Made by a program: the position numbers and the translations under genes. DNA of 32,356 bases from contig JABGQT010000120.1 in the NCBI GenBank assembly GCA_018648685.1, forward strand, positions 1 through 32,356, in the 5' to 3' direction. This document shows, piece by piece, positions 7,791 through 15,446 of this stretch. Below the pieces are notes generated by a model. It saw only the letters and a program-made list of their open reading frames with translations, made no database searches and was not told where the DNA came from. Within the stretch, counting starts at the first letter, position 1. Each line of letters opens with the position of its first letter. The stretch comes from Anaerolineae bacterium (lineage in GTDB: Bacteria; Chloroflexota; Anaerolineae; Anaerolineales; Villigracilaceae).

Positions 7791-9806
7791 ATGCAAGAAA
7801 GCACTTCATCAGGCGCAAAAACTGTTTGGATCATCGTAGGCGTAGTGATCGCTATTCTCTGTTGCTGTCTAATTATTCTGGCAGGCGCTGGCTATTGGGT
7901 TTATCAAAATGGTGATGACCTCGTAAGCTCGATTGACGATAGCCTCGGCATACCTGCTACTCCCACGCCTGGCGGGCCAATAATTGTAGATCGAACTCCA
8001 GTAGATGAAATCCCCACTGACACTCTTACTACTTTAGAGAACACCATCGTTCCTGCCAATAACTTACCGGAAATATCCTGCCGTCTAAAAGGCGTGTGCG
8101 AAATTCCTCTGACACTCAAAGAACATGAATCTCCTCGCAAAGTTAGTGATACGGATACTTTCTGGGCAACCAATGTCAGCACCAATGAAAATTTTGAAGT
8201 GGATGCCACCCTCCAATATGTGACCGCCCACTCCTATTTTTGGGTGCAAGATGGCATTGAATTTAAAGAAGACGAAATGAAAACCCTCATGGATGCCTTC
8301 GAAAACAAAATCTACCCCACCACACGCGCCTTCTTTGGCTCCGAGTGGTCTCCCGGCGTAGATGAAGATGAACATATCTACATTCTTTATGCTCGTGGAA
8401 TAGGCTCCAGCATTGCTGGTTATTACTCATCTGCCGATGAATATCATCCCCTCGCACATGAGTATTCCAATGCTCACGAGATGTTCCTCTTCAATGCTGA
8501 TAATACTTTCCTAAGCGAAGATTTCACTTATGGCGTTTTAGCGCACGAATTCCAGCATATGATTCATTGGAATCAAGATCGCAACGAATCATCCTGGCTA
8601 AACGAAGGTTTTTCAGAACTCGCCACCTTCCTGACCGAATATAATCCCGGTGGTTTTGATTGGGTCTATACGAGCAATCCCGACCTTCAGCTTAACGATT
8701 GGCCCAATGATCAAAATGCCACCACGCCCCATTACGGCGCGGCATTTATGTTCACCACTTATTTCCTTGATCGTTTCGGCGAAGAAGCAACCCAAGCCCT
8801 CGCTGCAAATCCCCAAAATGGGATGGACAGTGTAGATGAAACTCTCCAGAGCATCAATGCCACAGATGCGCTTACAGGCAATCCTATCAGCGCAGATTCG
8901 CTTGTCATTGACTGGCTTACAGCTAACTATCTTAAAAACCCTAATGTTGCTGACGGACGCTATACTTATCACAATTACGAAGATGCACCACAACCCAGCG
9001 CAACAGAAAATATCTACTCTTGCCCCCATTCACAGAACTATAGTGTCCATCAATATGGTGGAGATTATCTCAGCATCAACTGCTCTGGCGATTTCACCCT
9101 CCACTTTGAAGGGGCAACCAATACGGGATTACTGCCCGCTGATCCTTATTCTGGCGACTACGCTTTCTGGACAAATAAGGGCGACGAATCGGACATGACC
9201 CTAACGCGCGATTTCGACTTCAGCGGGGTTGCCGGTTCCATTACTTTGTCATTCCAAACTTGGTACGATATCGAAGAAGATTATGATTATGTCTATCTTG
9301 AAGTGTCCGAAGATGGCGAACACTGGGATATTATCACTACCCCTCTCGGCACAGATGAAGACCCCTCGGGCAATTCTTATGGGTGGGCATTTAACGGTGT
9401 CACGGGCGAATGGGTAGAAGAAAATGTTGATCTCAGCGCATATGCCGGGAAAGAGGTCCAAGTTCGCTTCGAGTACGTTACCGACGCAGCTGTAAATGGC
9501 GAAGGGATGCTAATAGACGATATCCGCATTGAAGCCATTGACTACGCATCCGATTTTGAATCCGATAATGGCGGCTGGGAGGCCGATGGTTTCGTCCGTG
9601 TCCAAAATATCCTGCCACAAACTTTCCAGTTAGCACTAATTTTAAAGGGAAGCGATACGACCGTCCAAATTATCGAACTTTCAGAAGAGCTAACAGCCGA
9701 CATCCCGCTCTCGCTAGGCAGAGAATATGATGAGGCTATTTTGGTGGTCACAGGGACTACCCGCTTCACACGTGAGTTGGCAAATTATTCGATCGCGATT
9801 AAATAA
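7791..9806 (+). CDS. membrane-anchored zinc metalloprotease (HExxH, immune-inhibitor-A/M30-like)
   Basis: I start at ATG 7791, 6 nt after AGGAG, giving 671 residues; an upstream in-frame GTG at 7743 lacks a ribosome binding site. A single membrane helix (about residues 11-36, with three consecutive Cys) is followed by a Thr/Pro linker and a large extracellular part. HEFQH at 252-256 is the zinc site. WLNEGFSE at 269-276 supplies a likely third ligand (E272, 15 residues after the last His), an arrangement closer to gluzincins such as peptidase M30 than to M6. The downstream part (about 440-600) has the beta-sandwich pattern of immune inhibitor A-type proteins (DFDFSGVAGSITLSFQTWYD; VQVRFEYVTD). 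It probably cuts extracellular proteins at the cell surface. The exact peptidase family is uncertain. Confidence 0.8.
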   Translation: MQESTSSGAKTVWIIVGVVIAILCCCLIILAGAGYWVYQNGDDLVSSIDDSLGIPATPTPGGPIIVDRTPVDEIPTDTLTTLENTIVPANNLPEISCRLKGVCEIPLTLKEHESPRKVSDTDTFWATNVSTNENFEVDATLQYVTAHSYFWVQDGIEFKEDEMKTLMDAFENKIYPTTRAFFGSEWSPGVDEDEHIYILYARGIGSSIAGYYSSADEYHPLAHEYSNAHEMFLFNADNTFLSEDFTYGVLAHEFQHMIHWNQDRNESSWLNEGFSELATFLTEYNPGGFDWVYTSNPDLQLNDWPNDQNATTPHYGAAFMFTTYFLDRFGEEATQALAANPQNGMDSVDETLQSINATDALTGNPISADSLVIDWLTANYLKNPNVADGRYTYHNYEDAPQPSATENIYSCPHSQNYSVHQYGGDYLSINCSGDFTLHFEGATNTGLLPADPYSGDYAFWTNKGDESDMTLTRDFDFSGVAGSITLSFQTWYDIEEDYDYVYLEVSEDGEHWDIITTPLGTDEDPSGNSYGWAFNGVTGEWVEENVDLSAYAGKEVQVRFEYVTDAAVNGEGMLIDDIRIEAIDYASDFESDNGGWEADGFVRVQNILPQTFQLALILKGSDTTVQIIELSEELTADIPLSLGREYDEAILVVTGTTRFTRELANYSIAIK

Positions 9807-9810
9807 CGAC

Positions 9811-9903
9811 TGTCAGTGCGAGAAGGGCTTTAGCCCGACGCGGCAATCTCCCATACAATGAGGGAGATCGCTTCGTCGCAAGAACACACTCCTCGCAATG
9901 ACA
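9811..9903. repeat. dispersed palindromic repeat, family 2, copy B
   Basis: TGTCAGTGCGA and the inverted TCGCAATGACA (9893-9903) bracket GGCAATCTCCC and GGGAGATCGCTTCGTCGC. The internal motifs are in the opposite order to copy A. It lies between the protease stop and the cupin ribosome binding site and is probably transcribed. Confidence 0.65.
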
Positions 9904-9920
9904 GCATAAAAGGAGAAAAA

Positions 9921-10244
9921 ATGACTGAAACAAAGAAAGCAGAAATCCTAAATATCGTTGATTTGGCAAGCTACCAGGAAAATGCGGTGGTGAGCAGCCA
10001 AGTCTTACGTGCTGAAAACGGCAATGTGACACTCTTTGCTTTTGACGAAGGACAGGAATTGAGCGAACACTCGACACCTTTTGATGCTCTCGTCCAAATT
10101 CTGGATGGGGAAGCAGAGATCATCATTTCTGGCAAATCTTTTGCAATGAGTGCTGGGCAATCTATCATTTTGCCAGCCGATGAACCGCACGCAGTGAAGG
10201 CAAGGGCGCAATTTAAGATGCTCCTGACGATGATCAGAACATAA
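9921..10244 (+). CDS. small single-domain cupin protein
   Basis: The start is ATG 9921 after AAAGGAGA; a longer in-frame reading from 9858 runs back through a dispersed repeat and has no ribosome site. The 107 residues form one cupin barrel: motif 1 is GQELSEHSTPFDALVQILDG (residues 44-63) and motif 2 is ILPADEPHAVKA (83-94). Only two of the usual metal-binding histidines are seen (H50 and H90); the second His of the HxH pair is replaced, so metal binding may be weak or use other ligands. The substrate is unknown. A terminator follows immediately. Confidence 0.85.
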   Translation: MTETKKAEILNIVDLASYQENAVVSSQVLRAENGNVTLFAFDEGQELSEHSTPFDALVQILDGEAEIIISGKSFAMSAGQSIILPADEPHAVKARAQFKMLLTMIRT

Positions 10245-10264
10245 AATAATATTGAAGTACCAGG

Positions 10265-10298
10265 CAGCCCTGTTGAAAAAGATGGGGCTGTTTTTGTT
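10265..10298 (+). terminator. Rho-independent terminator of the cupin gene
   Basis: CAGCCC (10265-10270) pairs with GGGCTG (10285-10290), followed by TTTTTGTT, 20 nt after the stop. Confidence 0.8.
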
Positions 10299-10302
10299 AT
10301 AA

Positions 10303-10566
10303 CTGAGGCTACGCATTTTCTATACTATTCCCTTTCGCCCCTCTGCCCTATCGGCATCCCCCCATTTTGAAAAGATAAAATGGGGGGAACGAGAAAAACG
10401 GTGTCTTTCAGAGGAAATATTATTTTTTGCAGCCAAGCCCCTCCCCTCGCGTAAGCATCCTTTAGGGTAAATTCCGCTTTTAGAATTTGGGGGCACTCTC
10501 CGAGCATGCTTCGCGAAGGCTGGGAGGGAGCGGAAACCGTAGGTACAACTTATGGCGTAACTTCAA
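10303..10566. mobile_element. MITE-like element, copy 2 (degenerate ends)
   Basis: The left end CTGAGGCTACGCA and right end GGCGTAACTTCAA are diverged versions of the perfect ends of copy 1. The first 80 bases match copy 1 closely, including TGCCCT..CGGCATCCCCCCATTTT and the following AAAATGGGGGG arm. The element is longer (264 bp) because of a different middle. It holds no gene; a short plus-strand reading frame at 10487-10669 spans its right end and is not convincing. Confidence 0.6.
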
Positions 10567-10594
10567 TTATAAATTCTCTGCACTCTCGCCTGCG

Positions 10595-10623
10595 TTGACA
10601 AGCCCACCTAAAGAGGTTAAAAC
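10595..10623 (+). promoter_or_regulatory. promoter of the metallophosphoesterase gene
   Basis: TTGACA (10595-10600), a 17-bp spacer and TAAAAC (10618-10623) predict a leader of about 50 nt, which contains the inverted repeat CCGCTG/CAGCGG. Confidence 0.5.
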
Positions 10624-10679
10624 TAGGCCGCTGAAGTGGAGCGCCGCAGCGGTATCTCTTTTTCTATAGGTCTTGTTTT

Positions 10680-11306
10680 GTGAATATACTTTCCGTTAGC
10701 GATAAAATCATTCCCTTTCTTTATAGCCCTGAAATTCTTGAGAAAATCCACGATGTCGATTTAGTGCTCGGCTGCGGTGACTTGCCCTATTATTATCAAG
10801 AATATATCGCTATGAAGCTACAAGTTCCTTTATTTTTTGTGCGTGGCAATCATGATTCTCCCATAGAGTACAGTGCCGACAAAGACCGAAAAGGCCCTCG
10901 AGGGGGAACAGACCTTCATTGTCGCATCGTTCACTATGACGATTTAATCATCGCAGGTGTTGAAGGTTGTGTTTGGTATAACGGTGAGAATTATCAATAT
11001 ACACAGTCAGAAATGTTTTTAAATGTCCTTAAGCTTGTGCCAAGCTTACTAGTCAACCGCTTGCTTCATGGACGTTACCTTGATGTTTTTATTAGCCATG
11101 CAGCTCCTTGGGGCATCCACGATAAATCAGATCGCACACACAGAGGTATTAAAGCCTTTAACTGGCTTATTCGTGTTTTCAAACCAAAATATCATTTCCA
11201 TGGTCATAATCATGTTTATGAGATCGATACGATCACAAAAACTAAAGTGGGCAATACTCTTGTATTGAATACCTATGGCTATAGAGAAACAAAATTAGTC
11301 ATATAA
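10680..11306 (+). CDS. metallophosphoesterase family protein
   Basis: A 208-residue calcineurin-like phosphoesterase with a GTG start and only a weak ribosome site (AGG about 10 nt upstream). Metal-site motifs in order are D8 (SVSDKI), GCGD at 31-34, GNHD at 56-59, SHAAPWG near residue 140 and HGHNH near 175. Motif I is normally D-x-H; here the His is replaced (SDKI), so one metal ligand differs from the canonical set, a variant that occurs in some bacterial subfamilies. The substrate is unknown. It is a single cytoplasmic gene with its own promoter, and the family-3 repeat at its 3' end may help terminate it. Confidence 0.82.
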   Translation: MNILSVSDKIIPFLYSPEILEKIHDVDLVLGCGDLPYYYQEYIAMKLQVPLFFVRGNHDSPIEYSADKDRKGPRGGTDLHCRIVHYDDLIIAGVEGCVWYNGENYQYTQSEMFLNVLKLVPSLLVNRLLHGRYLDVFISHAAPWGIHDKSDRTHRGIKAFNWLIRVFKPKYHFHGHNHVYEIDTITKTKVGNTLVLNTYGYRETKLVI

Positions 11307-11309
11307 ACA

Positions 11310-11373
11310 TATCCTAAAATTATTTTAAGATGCCCCCTGCGTCGAGGGCGGCGATTAGGGCATTTTTAGGATA
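11310..11373. repeat. short palindromic repeat, family 3, copy 2
   Basis: TATCCTAAAA (11310-11319) and TTTTAGGATA (11364-11373) are perfect 10-bp inverted ends of a 64-bp unit with the core CCCTGCGTCGAGGGCGGCG, shared with the unit at 1447-1514. It lies between two convergent genes. Confidence 0.6.
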
Positions 11374-11396
11374 GATACTAACCATCCCCTCTAGAA

Positions 11397-13139
11397 CTAC
11401 CTACAAATAAAAATAGGCTTGCGTGCAGAGCGCATAACATCATTAAGGCTGCTGCCCAATATAACCTCTGCGACTGGTTTACGGCTGTAACTCCCCATCA
11501 GGATCATATCTATATCTTCTTCTTCGGTCGTTTCCACGATGGATGCGCCAACATCCCCTTCCTTTTGGATATATTCTGCCAAGATATTATGAGACCCTAA
11601 ATACTTTTGTGCCCGGCTTGCTGCTGCATTGAGCTTGGTACCGTTTTCAATTATTGTCAACACGACAAGTGTTGCCTGCCAACGCCCAGCAAAATAGGCA
11701 GCCATATATAGTGCTTCATTTGCTTTGGGGCTGCCATCGTAGGCAACCAAAAGACGTTCAAATTTCTCAGAAACACAGGGAACGGTCAGCACAGGGCGAG
11801 GGCAACTCTGAATCAATGCATGAATTCCCGAAACTATTCGGGATGAAATTTGGGATTTAGGAGGATGTGCAAGATGCAAGACAACGAGATCACTCCATCG
11901 GGCACGCTTGTTGATCACAGAGGCAACCCTGCCAACATCAAGAGCGAACTCACCAAGTAACCCGGCTTCAGCGCAACGTATTTCAAACTTCTCAGCAATC
12001 TCTTTGGCGGCATCACTTTCAAGTCCATCTTTATCAGGAAGAATATGTAAGCCCAATAGATGTGATTTTTCGCGTTTCCCAAAGAGGATAGCTTGCTCAA
12101 CTGCTTGCCAACTCTCTTTTTTCCCTGTTATTGGCACCAGGACATTTGAGAAAAAACGCTCGGTATCATCTGCTGGTACGTGTTGCTGCCGCCACTCCCC
12201 AGGAGGTGGTCCCGGCTCTAAATTATGGGGGGTTATTGCTGCGCGAATTTTTTCTTTAACGCGACTTATGGTTCGCCTAACCCCTTCACCATATCGCTCC
12301 ACCAAGTCGTTGGCAACATCATCTACATCTACAGACCAACCTAAATTATCTTGCATTTTCTCCTGATGCTTGGCTATCCAAACATAGAGATCGGTCTCTG
12401 TGCGTTTAGGAAAGCCTCTCATAATCCCCCGTTTTCGAATAACTTTGATAACAGGTGTATATGCTTCTTGGTACCAATGACACGATGCTTCTTTGGGCTG
12501 AACTTCGGTACCGCTTTCTTGACTCATGCGTTGCCGATAATGTTCAATATGCTCTTCAAGGACTTTATAATGCCCCGGAGCAGTGATGCTCAGGTCTGCC
12601 TGCGGACAGCTTTCATCTAAATGGGTATTGCTCAGAAATTCGGCATATTCTGATTTCAAGATGAAATCATCGAAGTCTGTTTCTGGCGTTAGAGGCACTT
12701 TCGTTTGTATCTCGATGACATAGGCTCGCATATGCGTGAGCTTTCTCTCACGCGCAATAGAGACGCGATGGTTACCATCCAGCACAAAATAGGCTTCTCC
12801 AATTTGATAGACCTGAATGGGAGGCATATCGTCGAGGTCTCGAAGCACCGATTTGACCCTCGCCCAACGGCTTGATTGCACATCTTTACGCGGCAGAAAG
12901 TTGCGGTTGAAATCTGCGTAACGACCTACGCTACCGATAATTGCTTTGAGAGGGATTTTTTGCAACCCCCGTGCTTCTTCTTCGCCGCTAGCCTTAAGCT
13001 TCTGACGAGCTTCTTCGAAAGAAAGTAATGAATTTGAATGCCCCGTAAGCCAACTAAATATCTCTTGCATAGCGGCTTTACGACGAGCACGTCTGAAATC
13101 ATCACGAGCAATACGATAACGGGGGGATTCGTTTTCCAT
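11397..13139 (-). CDS. ParB-like domain protein fused to two universal stress (UspA) domains
   Basis: The protein has 580 residues. Residues about 57-145 form a ParB/sulfiredoxin-like domain (IPLKAIIGSVGRYADF; DGNHRVSIARE at 121-131). Residues about 155-305 are a conserved helical region (DLYVWI near 250) of unknown role. Two UspA domains follow at about 330-455 and 459-580. The second keeps part of the ATP-binding loop: the glycines of G549-S550 and G562-S563 are present, but the second glycine of G-2x-G is Ser. It is likely a cytoplasmic stress or nucleotide-sensing protein; the ParB-like part may bind or hydrolyse nucleotide rather than partition DNA, since no ParA is nearby. The ATG has no Shine-Dalgarno, and a -10 box ends 7 nt upstream. 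Confidence 0.82.
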   Translation of the reverse strand: MENESPRYRIARDDFRRARRKAAMQEIFSWLTGHSNSLLSFEEARQKLKASGEEEARGLQKIPLKAIIGSVGRYADFNRNFLPRKDVQSSRWARVKSVLRDLDDMPPIQVYQIGEAYFVLDGNHRVSIARERKLTHMRAYVIEIQTKVPLTPETDFDDFILKSEYAEFLSNTHLDESCPQADLSITAPGHYKVLEEHIEHYRQRMSQESGTEVQPKEASCHWYQEAYTPVIKVIRKRGIMRGFPKRTETDLYVWIAKHQEKMQDNLGWSVDVDDVANDLVERYGEGVRRTISRVKEKIRAAITPHNLEPGPPPGEWRQQHVPADDTERFFSNVLVPITGKKESWQAVEQAILFGKREKSHLLGLHILPDKDGLESDAAKEIAEKFEIRCAEAGLLGEFALDVGRVASVINKRARWSDLVVLHLAHPPKSQISSRIVSGIHALIQSCPRPVLTVPCVSEKFERLLVAYDGSPKANEALYMAAYFAGRWQATLVVLTIIENGTKLNAAASRAQKYLGSHNILAEYIQKEGDVGASIVETTEEEDIDMILMGSYSRKPVAEVILGSSLNDVMRSARKPIFICR

Positions 13140-13146
13140 AAAGGCT

Positions 13147-13152
13147 AGTATA
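13147..13152 (-). promoter_or_regulatory. -10 box of the UspA-fusion gene, predicted leaderless start
   Basis: On the minus strand TATACT is followed by agccttt and then the ATG at 13139. A poor -35 (TGGCAA) lies 17 bp upstream. There is no ribosome binding site. Confidence 0.45.
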
Positions 13153-13197
13153 ACGGAAGAAAGATGCCTTTGCCACAGAAGTTTATCAAGAAAGAGC

Positions 13198-13241
13198 TTG
13201 ACAACTTATCAATTCACCAGTATTATGAAGTTAATAATACT
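13198..13241 (+). promoter_or_regulatory. padR promoter with overlapping operator-like palindrome
   Basis: TTGACA (13198-13203), a 17-bp spacer and TATTAT (13221-13226) make a strong promoter. The -10 lies inside a perfect inverted repeat, AGTATTAT (13219-13226) and ATAATACT (13234-13241) with a 7-bp centre. A repressor bound here would block RNA polymerase; autoregulation by the PadR protein encoded just downstream is the simplest reading. Confidence 0.65.
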
Positions 13242-13295
13242 AGTTACTAACATATACTATAAACTAAACACCCTTTGAAAAAGCAAGGAGCCAAG

Positions 13296-13664
13296 ATGGT
13301 TGATCAAAATACACCAACCAAAAAATTCCAAAAAGAAATGAACTCAGGCACGGCTTCGCTGGTTTTACTCAGTGTTCTCTCTCAAAGCGAAGAGCCGATG
13401 TACGGGTATCAGATCGCAAAATATCTCGATGATAATCGCCAGGATGCCCCTGCAATGAAACAGGGAGCCTTATACCCCGTGCTACGCTCGCTGGAAAAGA
13501 ATGCTTTGCTTTCCAGCAAAGTTGAACCTTCCGTTTCAGGTCCCCCACGCCGTTACTACACCATTACCGATGAGGGGCACGAAACCCTCACCCACTGGGC
13601 AGAGATATGGAGCCAGATGAAAAATTTTGTAGACAATATCCTAGAAGGAGAAAGCCATGTTTAA
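13296..13664 (+). CDS. PadR-family transcriptional regulator
   Basis: ATG 13296 follows AAGGAG by 5 nt, giving 122 residues; the longer TTG reading from 13275 would put the ribosome site inside the gene. The winged-helix pattern is typical: LVLLSVLSQSEEPMYGYQIA near the N-terminus, then KQGALYPVLRSLEKNALLSS and RRYYTITDEGHETL, which forms the wing. PadR proteins are dimeric repressors released by a ligand or signal. The end overlaps the next gene by 8 bp, so the two are co-transcribed and translationally coupled. The partner is a membrane sensor-like protein, an arrangement in which the regulator probably responds to envelope stress. Confidence 0.92.
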   Translation: MVDQNTPTKKFQKEMNSGTASLVLLSVLSQSEEPMYGYQIAKYLDDNRQDAPAMKQGALYPVLRSLEKNALLSSKVEPSVSGPPRRYYTITDEGHETLTHWAEIWSQMKNFVDNILEGESHV

Positions 13665-14526
13665 TACCGTTGAAGAATATCTCGATGCGCTCAAGCAAGA
13701 AATGCAAGGCACCGATAACGCCACTGTCCAAGACGCACTCGTTGATGCAGAAGAACATCTACGCACCGCATTGGAAAGCACTGAGGATAAATTGCCCGCC
13801 ATCATCGAAGAATATGGGACTCCGGAAGAAACCGCAGCAGCTTATGCGGAGGTGGAACGTCGCACCGCACCTGCTTTATCTGGCTCGGCGACCAAAAAAC
13901 AGGATTCTGGTCTGGGACGTTTCTTTGCCATTTACACCGACCCCAGAGCTTGGGGGGCGTTATTCTATATGCTGATCGCCTTTGTGACAGGTGTGATCTA
14001 CTTTAGCTGGGCAGTAGCAGGGATTTCTACCTCTATCTCTTTAGCCATCTTCATCTTTGGCCTCCCTGTGGCACTGCTCTTTCTCTTATCCGTACGCGGA
14101 ATTGCATGGCTGGAAGGACGCTTGGTGGAAGCCCTTCTCGGTGTACGAATGCCGCGCCGCTCTCTCCCTGCACCTAAAAACGCCAAATTACTTGATCGTA
14201 TCAAGGAACTTTTAAAAGATAAGCATACTTGGTTCTCGCTTGTATATATGTTTATTCAATTTGCTTTAGGTATAGTATATTTTGTCCTTTTGGTAACCGT
14301 TTTCGCCCTTTCTCTTACTGGCTTGGCTATCCCTATCTTGCAAGAAGTTTTTCATCTGCCAATGGTGCAAAACTATGATGTCTATTACTATATGCCCCAA
14401 TGGGGATATCCTCTAGCAATTATGGTTGGTGTTCTGCTCTGGACAGTAATGATGCATCTCGTCAAATGGATCGGTGGTCTACATGGACGTTTTGCCAAAT
14501 TCATGTTGATCACTGAGCAAGATTAA
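13657..14526 (+). CDS. HAAS-type membrane protein with putative sensor domain
   Basis: The ATG lies inside the last codons of padR, with AAGGAG 6-7 nt upstream. Residues about 1-75 form a helical HAAS/DUF1700-like domain (EEYLDALKQEM; DALVDAEEHLRTAL; EEYGTPEETAAAYAE), commonly encoded next to PadR regulators. The rest resembles the putative sensor domain PF13796, with four or five membrane helices at about 98-120, 125-150, 200-225 and 265-280 and the typical RGIAWLEGRLVEALLGVRMP loop. Role inferred: a membrane component whose level or state is controlled with PadR. No kinase domain is present. The AT-rich stretch after the stop contains the promoter of the next gene. Confidence 0.82.
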   Translation: MFNTVEEYLDALKQEMQGTDNATVQDALVDAEEHLRTALESTEDKLPAIIEEYGTPEETAAAYAEVERRTAPALSGSATKKQDSGLGRFFAIYTDPRAWGALFYMLIAFVTGVIYFSWAVAGISTSISLAIFIFGLPVALLFLLSVRGIAWLEGRLVEALLGVRMPRRSLPAPKNAKLLDRIKELLKDKHTWFSLVYMFIQFALGIVYFVLLVTVFALSLTGLAIPILQEVFHLPMVQNYDVYYYMPQWGYPLAIMVGVLLWTVMMHLVKWIGGLHGRFAKFMLITEQD

Positions 14527-14565
14527 GCTTCGGGCGAGACAAAAAACCCCGGAAAGAGCAGCTTT

Positions 14566-14594
14566 TTGAATATCAACTTAAATTATGCTAAACT
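14566..14594 (+). promoter_or_regulatory. promoter of the 14647 membrane-protein gene
   Basis: TTGAAT (14566-14571), a 17-bp spacer and TAAACT (14589-14594), the latter preceded by TGC as in an extended -10. Confidence 0.5.
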
Positions 14595-14646
14595 CATTTT
14601 AGCCTGAAGCCAGATTAAGACTTATAGTCTTTGCCAATGAGGGATT

Positions 14647-15261
14647 ATGCAATCGTCTTATAGCGAAAAAGAACCAATCAAGAAGCTATCAGTTTGGATT
14701 AAATGGACTATAGTGGCTACAGTATGTGTTCCGTTGTCGCTGATGCTACTTGAGCTTGGATGGGATCTTGTGCACCGGAAATTATCAGCAGAGTTTGTAG
14801 TGGGAATTCTAGGGTCAATTGCACTATGCTACTTACAGGCAATAATCTTGAAGAAATATGTTAATTGGGCTTGGCAGTGGACGTTATTCAGCCTAATTGG
14901 CATAGCCTTGTGGACTATACTCTTTGGGTTAATTTATTTCGTCAACCCCAACCTATATATGAATAATGCCATGGGTGGGGCTTTGATTGGCGGAATATTA
15001 GGATTGATGCAGTGGCTTGTCTTACGAAAAAGAATCAAGCGGGCTGCATTGTGGATAATTAGTAGCACAATCGGTTGGAGTATAGGCTTGATGGCTGCTG
15101 AAATTCCTTGGATGGAATTATTAGGGTTGGCTTCTGAAATGATAGTTTTAGTTGTATTAATTTCTGTTGTGAGCAGTGGAGCTATTGTAGGGGGAATTAC
15201 CGGATGTGGTTTGATTTGGATTCTGGGTGATATCAGTTCCAGACGAGAGGTATTAGATTAA
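14647..15261 (+). CDS. integral membrane protein of unknown function
   Basis: I do not recognise a named family. The 204-residue protein has about six hydrophobic segments (about 17-38, 48-68, 78-102, 110-130, 137-155 and 165-195) and a short charged N-terminus. Segment four contains GALIGGILGLMQWLVLRKRI, a Gly-rich helix followed by QW-x-VLR, a motif seen repeatedly in small membrane proteins of cyanobacteria and Chloroflexota. GAGGG lies 3 nt before the ATG, a rather tight spacing. Codon use is more AT-rich than in neighbouring genes, which might indicate transfer. It is convergent with the next gene; the 185-bp gap between them holds a small CCGTG/CACGG hairpin but no clear terminator. Confidence 0.7.
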   Translation: MQSSYSEKEPIKKLSVWIKWTIVATVCVPLSLMLLELGWDLVHRKLSAEFVVGILGSIALCYLQAIILKKYVNWAWQWTLFSLIGIALWTILFGLIYFVNPNLYMNNAMGGALIGGILGLMQWLVLRKRIKRAALWIISSTIGWSIGLMAAEIPWMELLGLASEMIVLVVLISVVSSGAIVGGITGCGLIWILGDISSRREVLD

Positions 15262-15446
15262 TAGCATAGGAGAAACAAAAAGCCCTGCCCGTGATTACTA
15301 GCACGGAAAGAGCTTTCGTTAAACCTGTATTTCTAACTCAAATGGAATTAGGCGTTTTGAGTCCATCTCCCTAATGCGGGGGTTTTTTCTTTGACCAACG
15401 GAAGCAGGTTTCGGGTCATGGGTGTTCCGGCGAAGCCCTCCAGTAT

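Noticed and set aside
10487-10669. 60-residue plus-strand frame
   Set aside because: It runs across the right end of a MITE-like element and the next gene's promoter; it has no protein-like pattern.
11397-13139. Chromosome partitioning ParB
   Set aside because: Only the N-terminal ParB-like fold is present; there is no helix-turn-helix domain, ParA or parS-like site, and the rest is UspA.
13275-13295. TTG start for padR, 7 residues earlier
   Set aside because: AAGGAG at 13285-13290 serves ATG 13296; the longer form would contain that site in its coding part.
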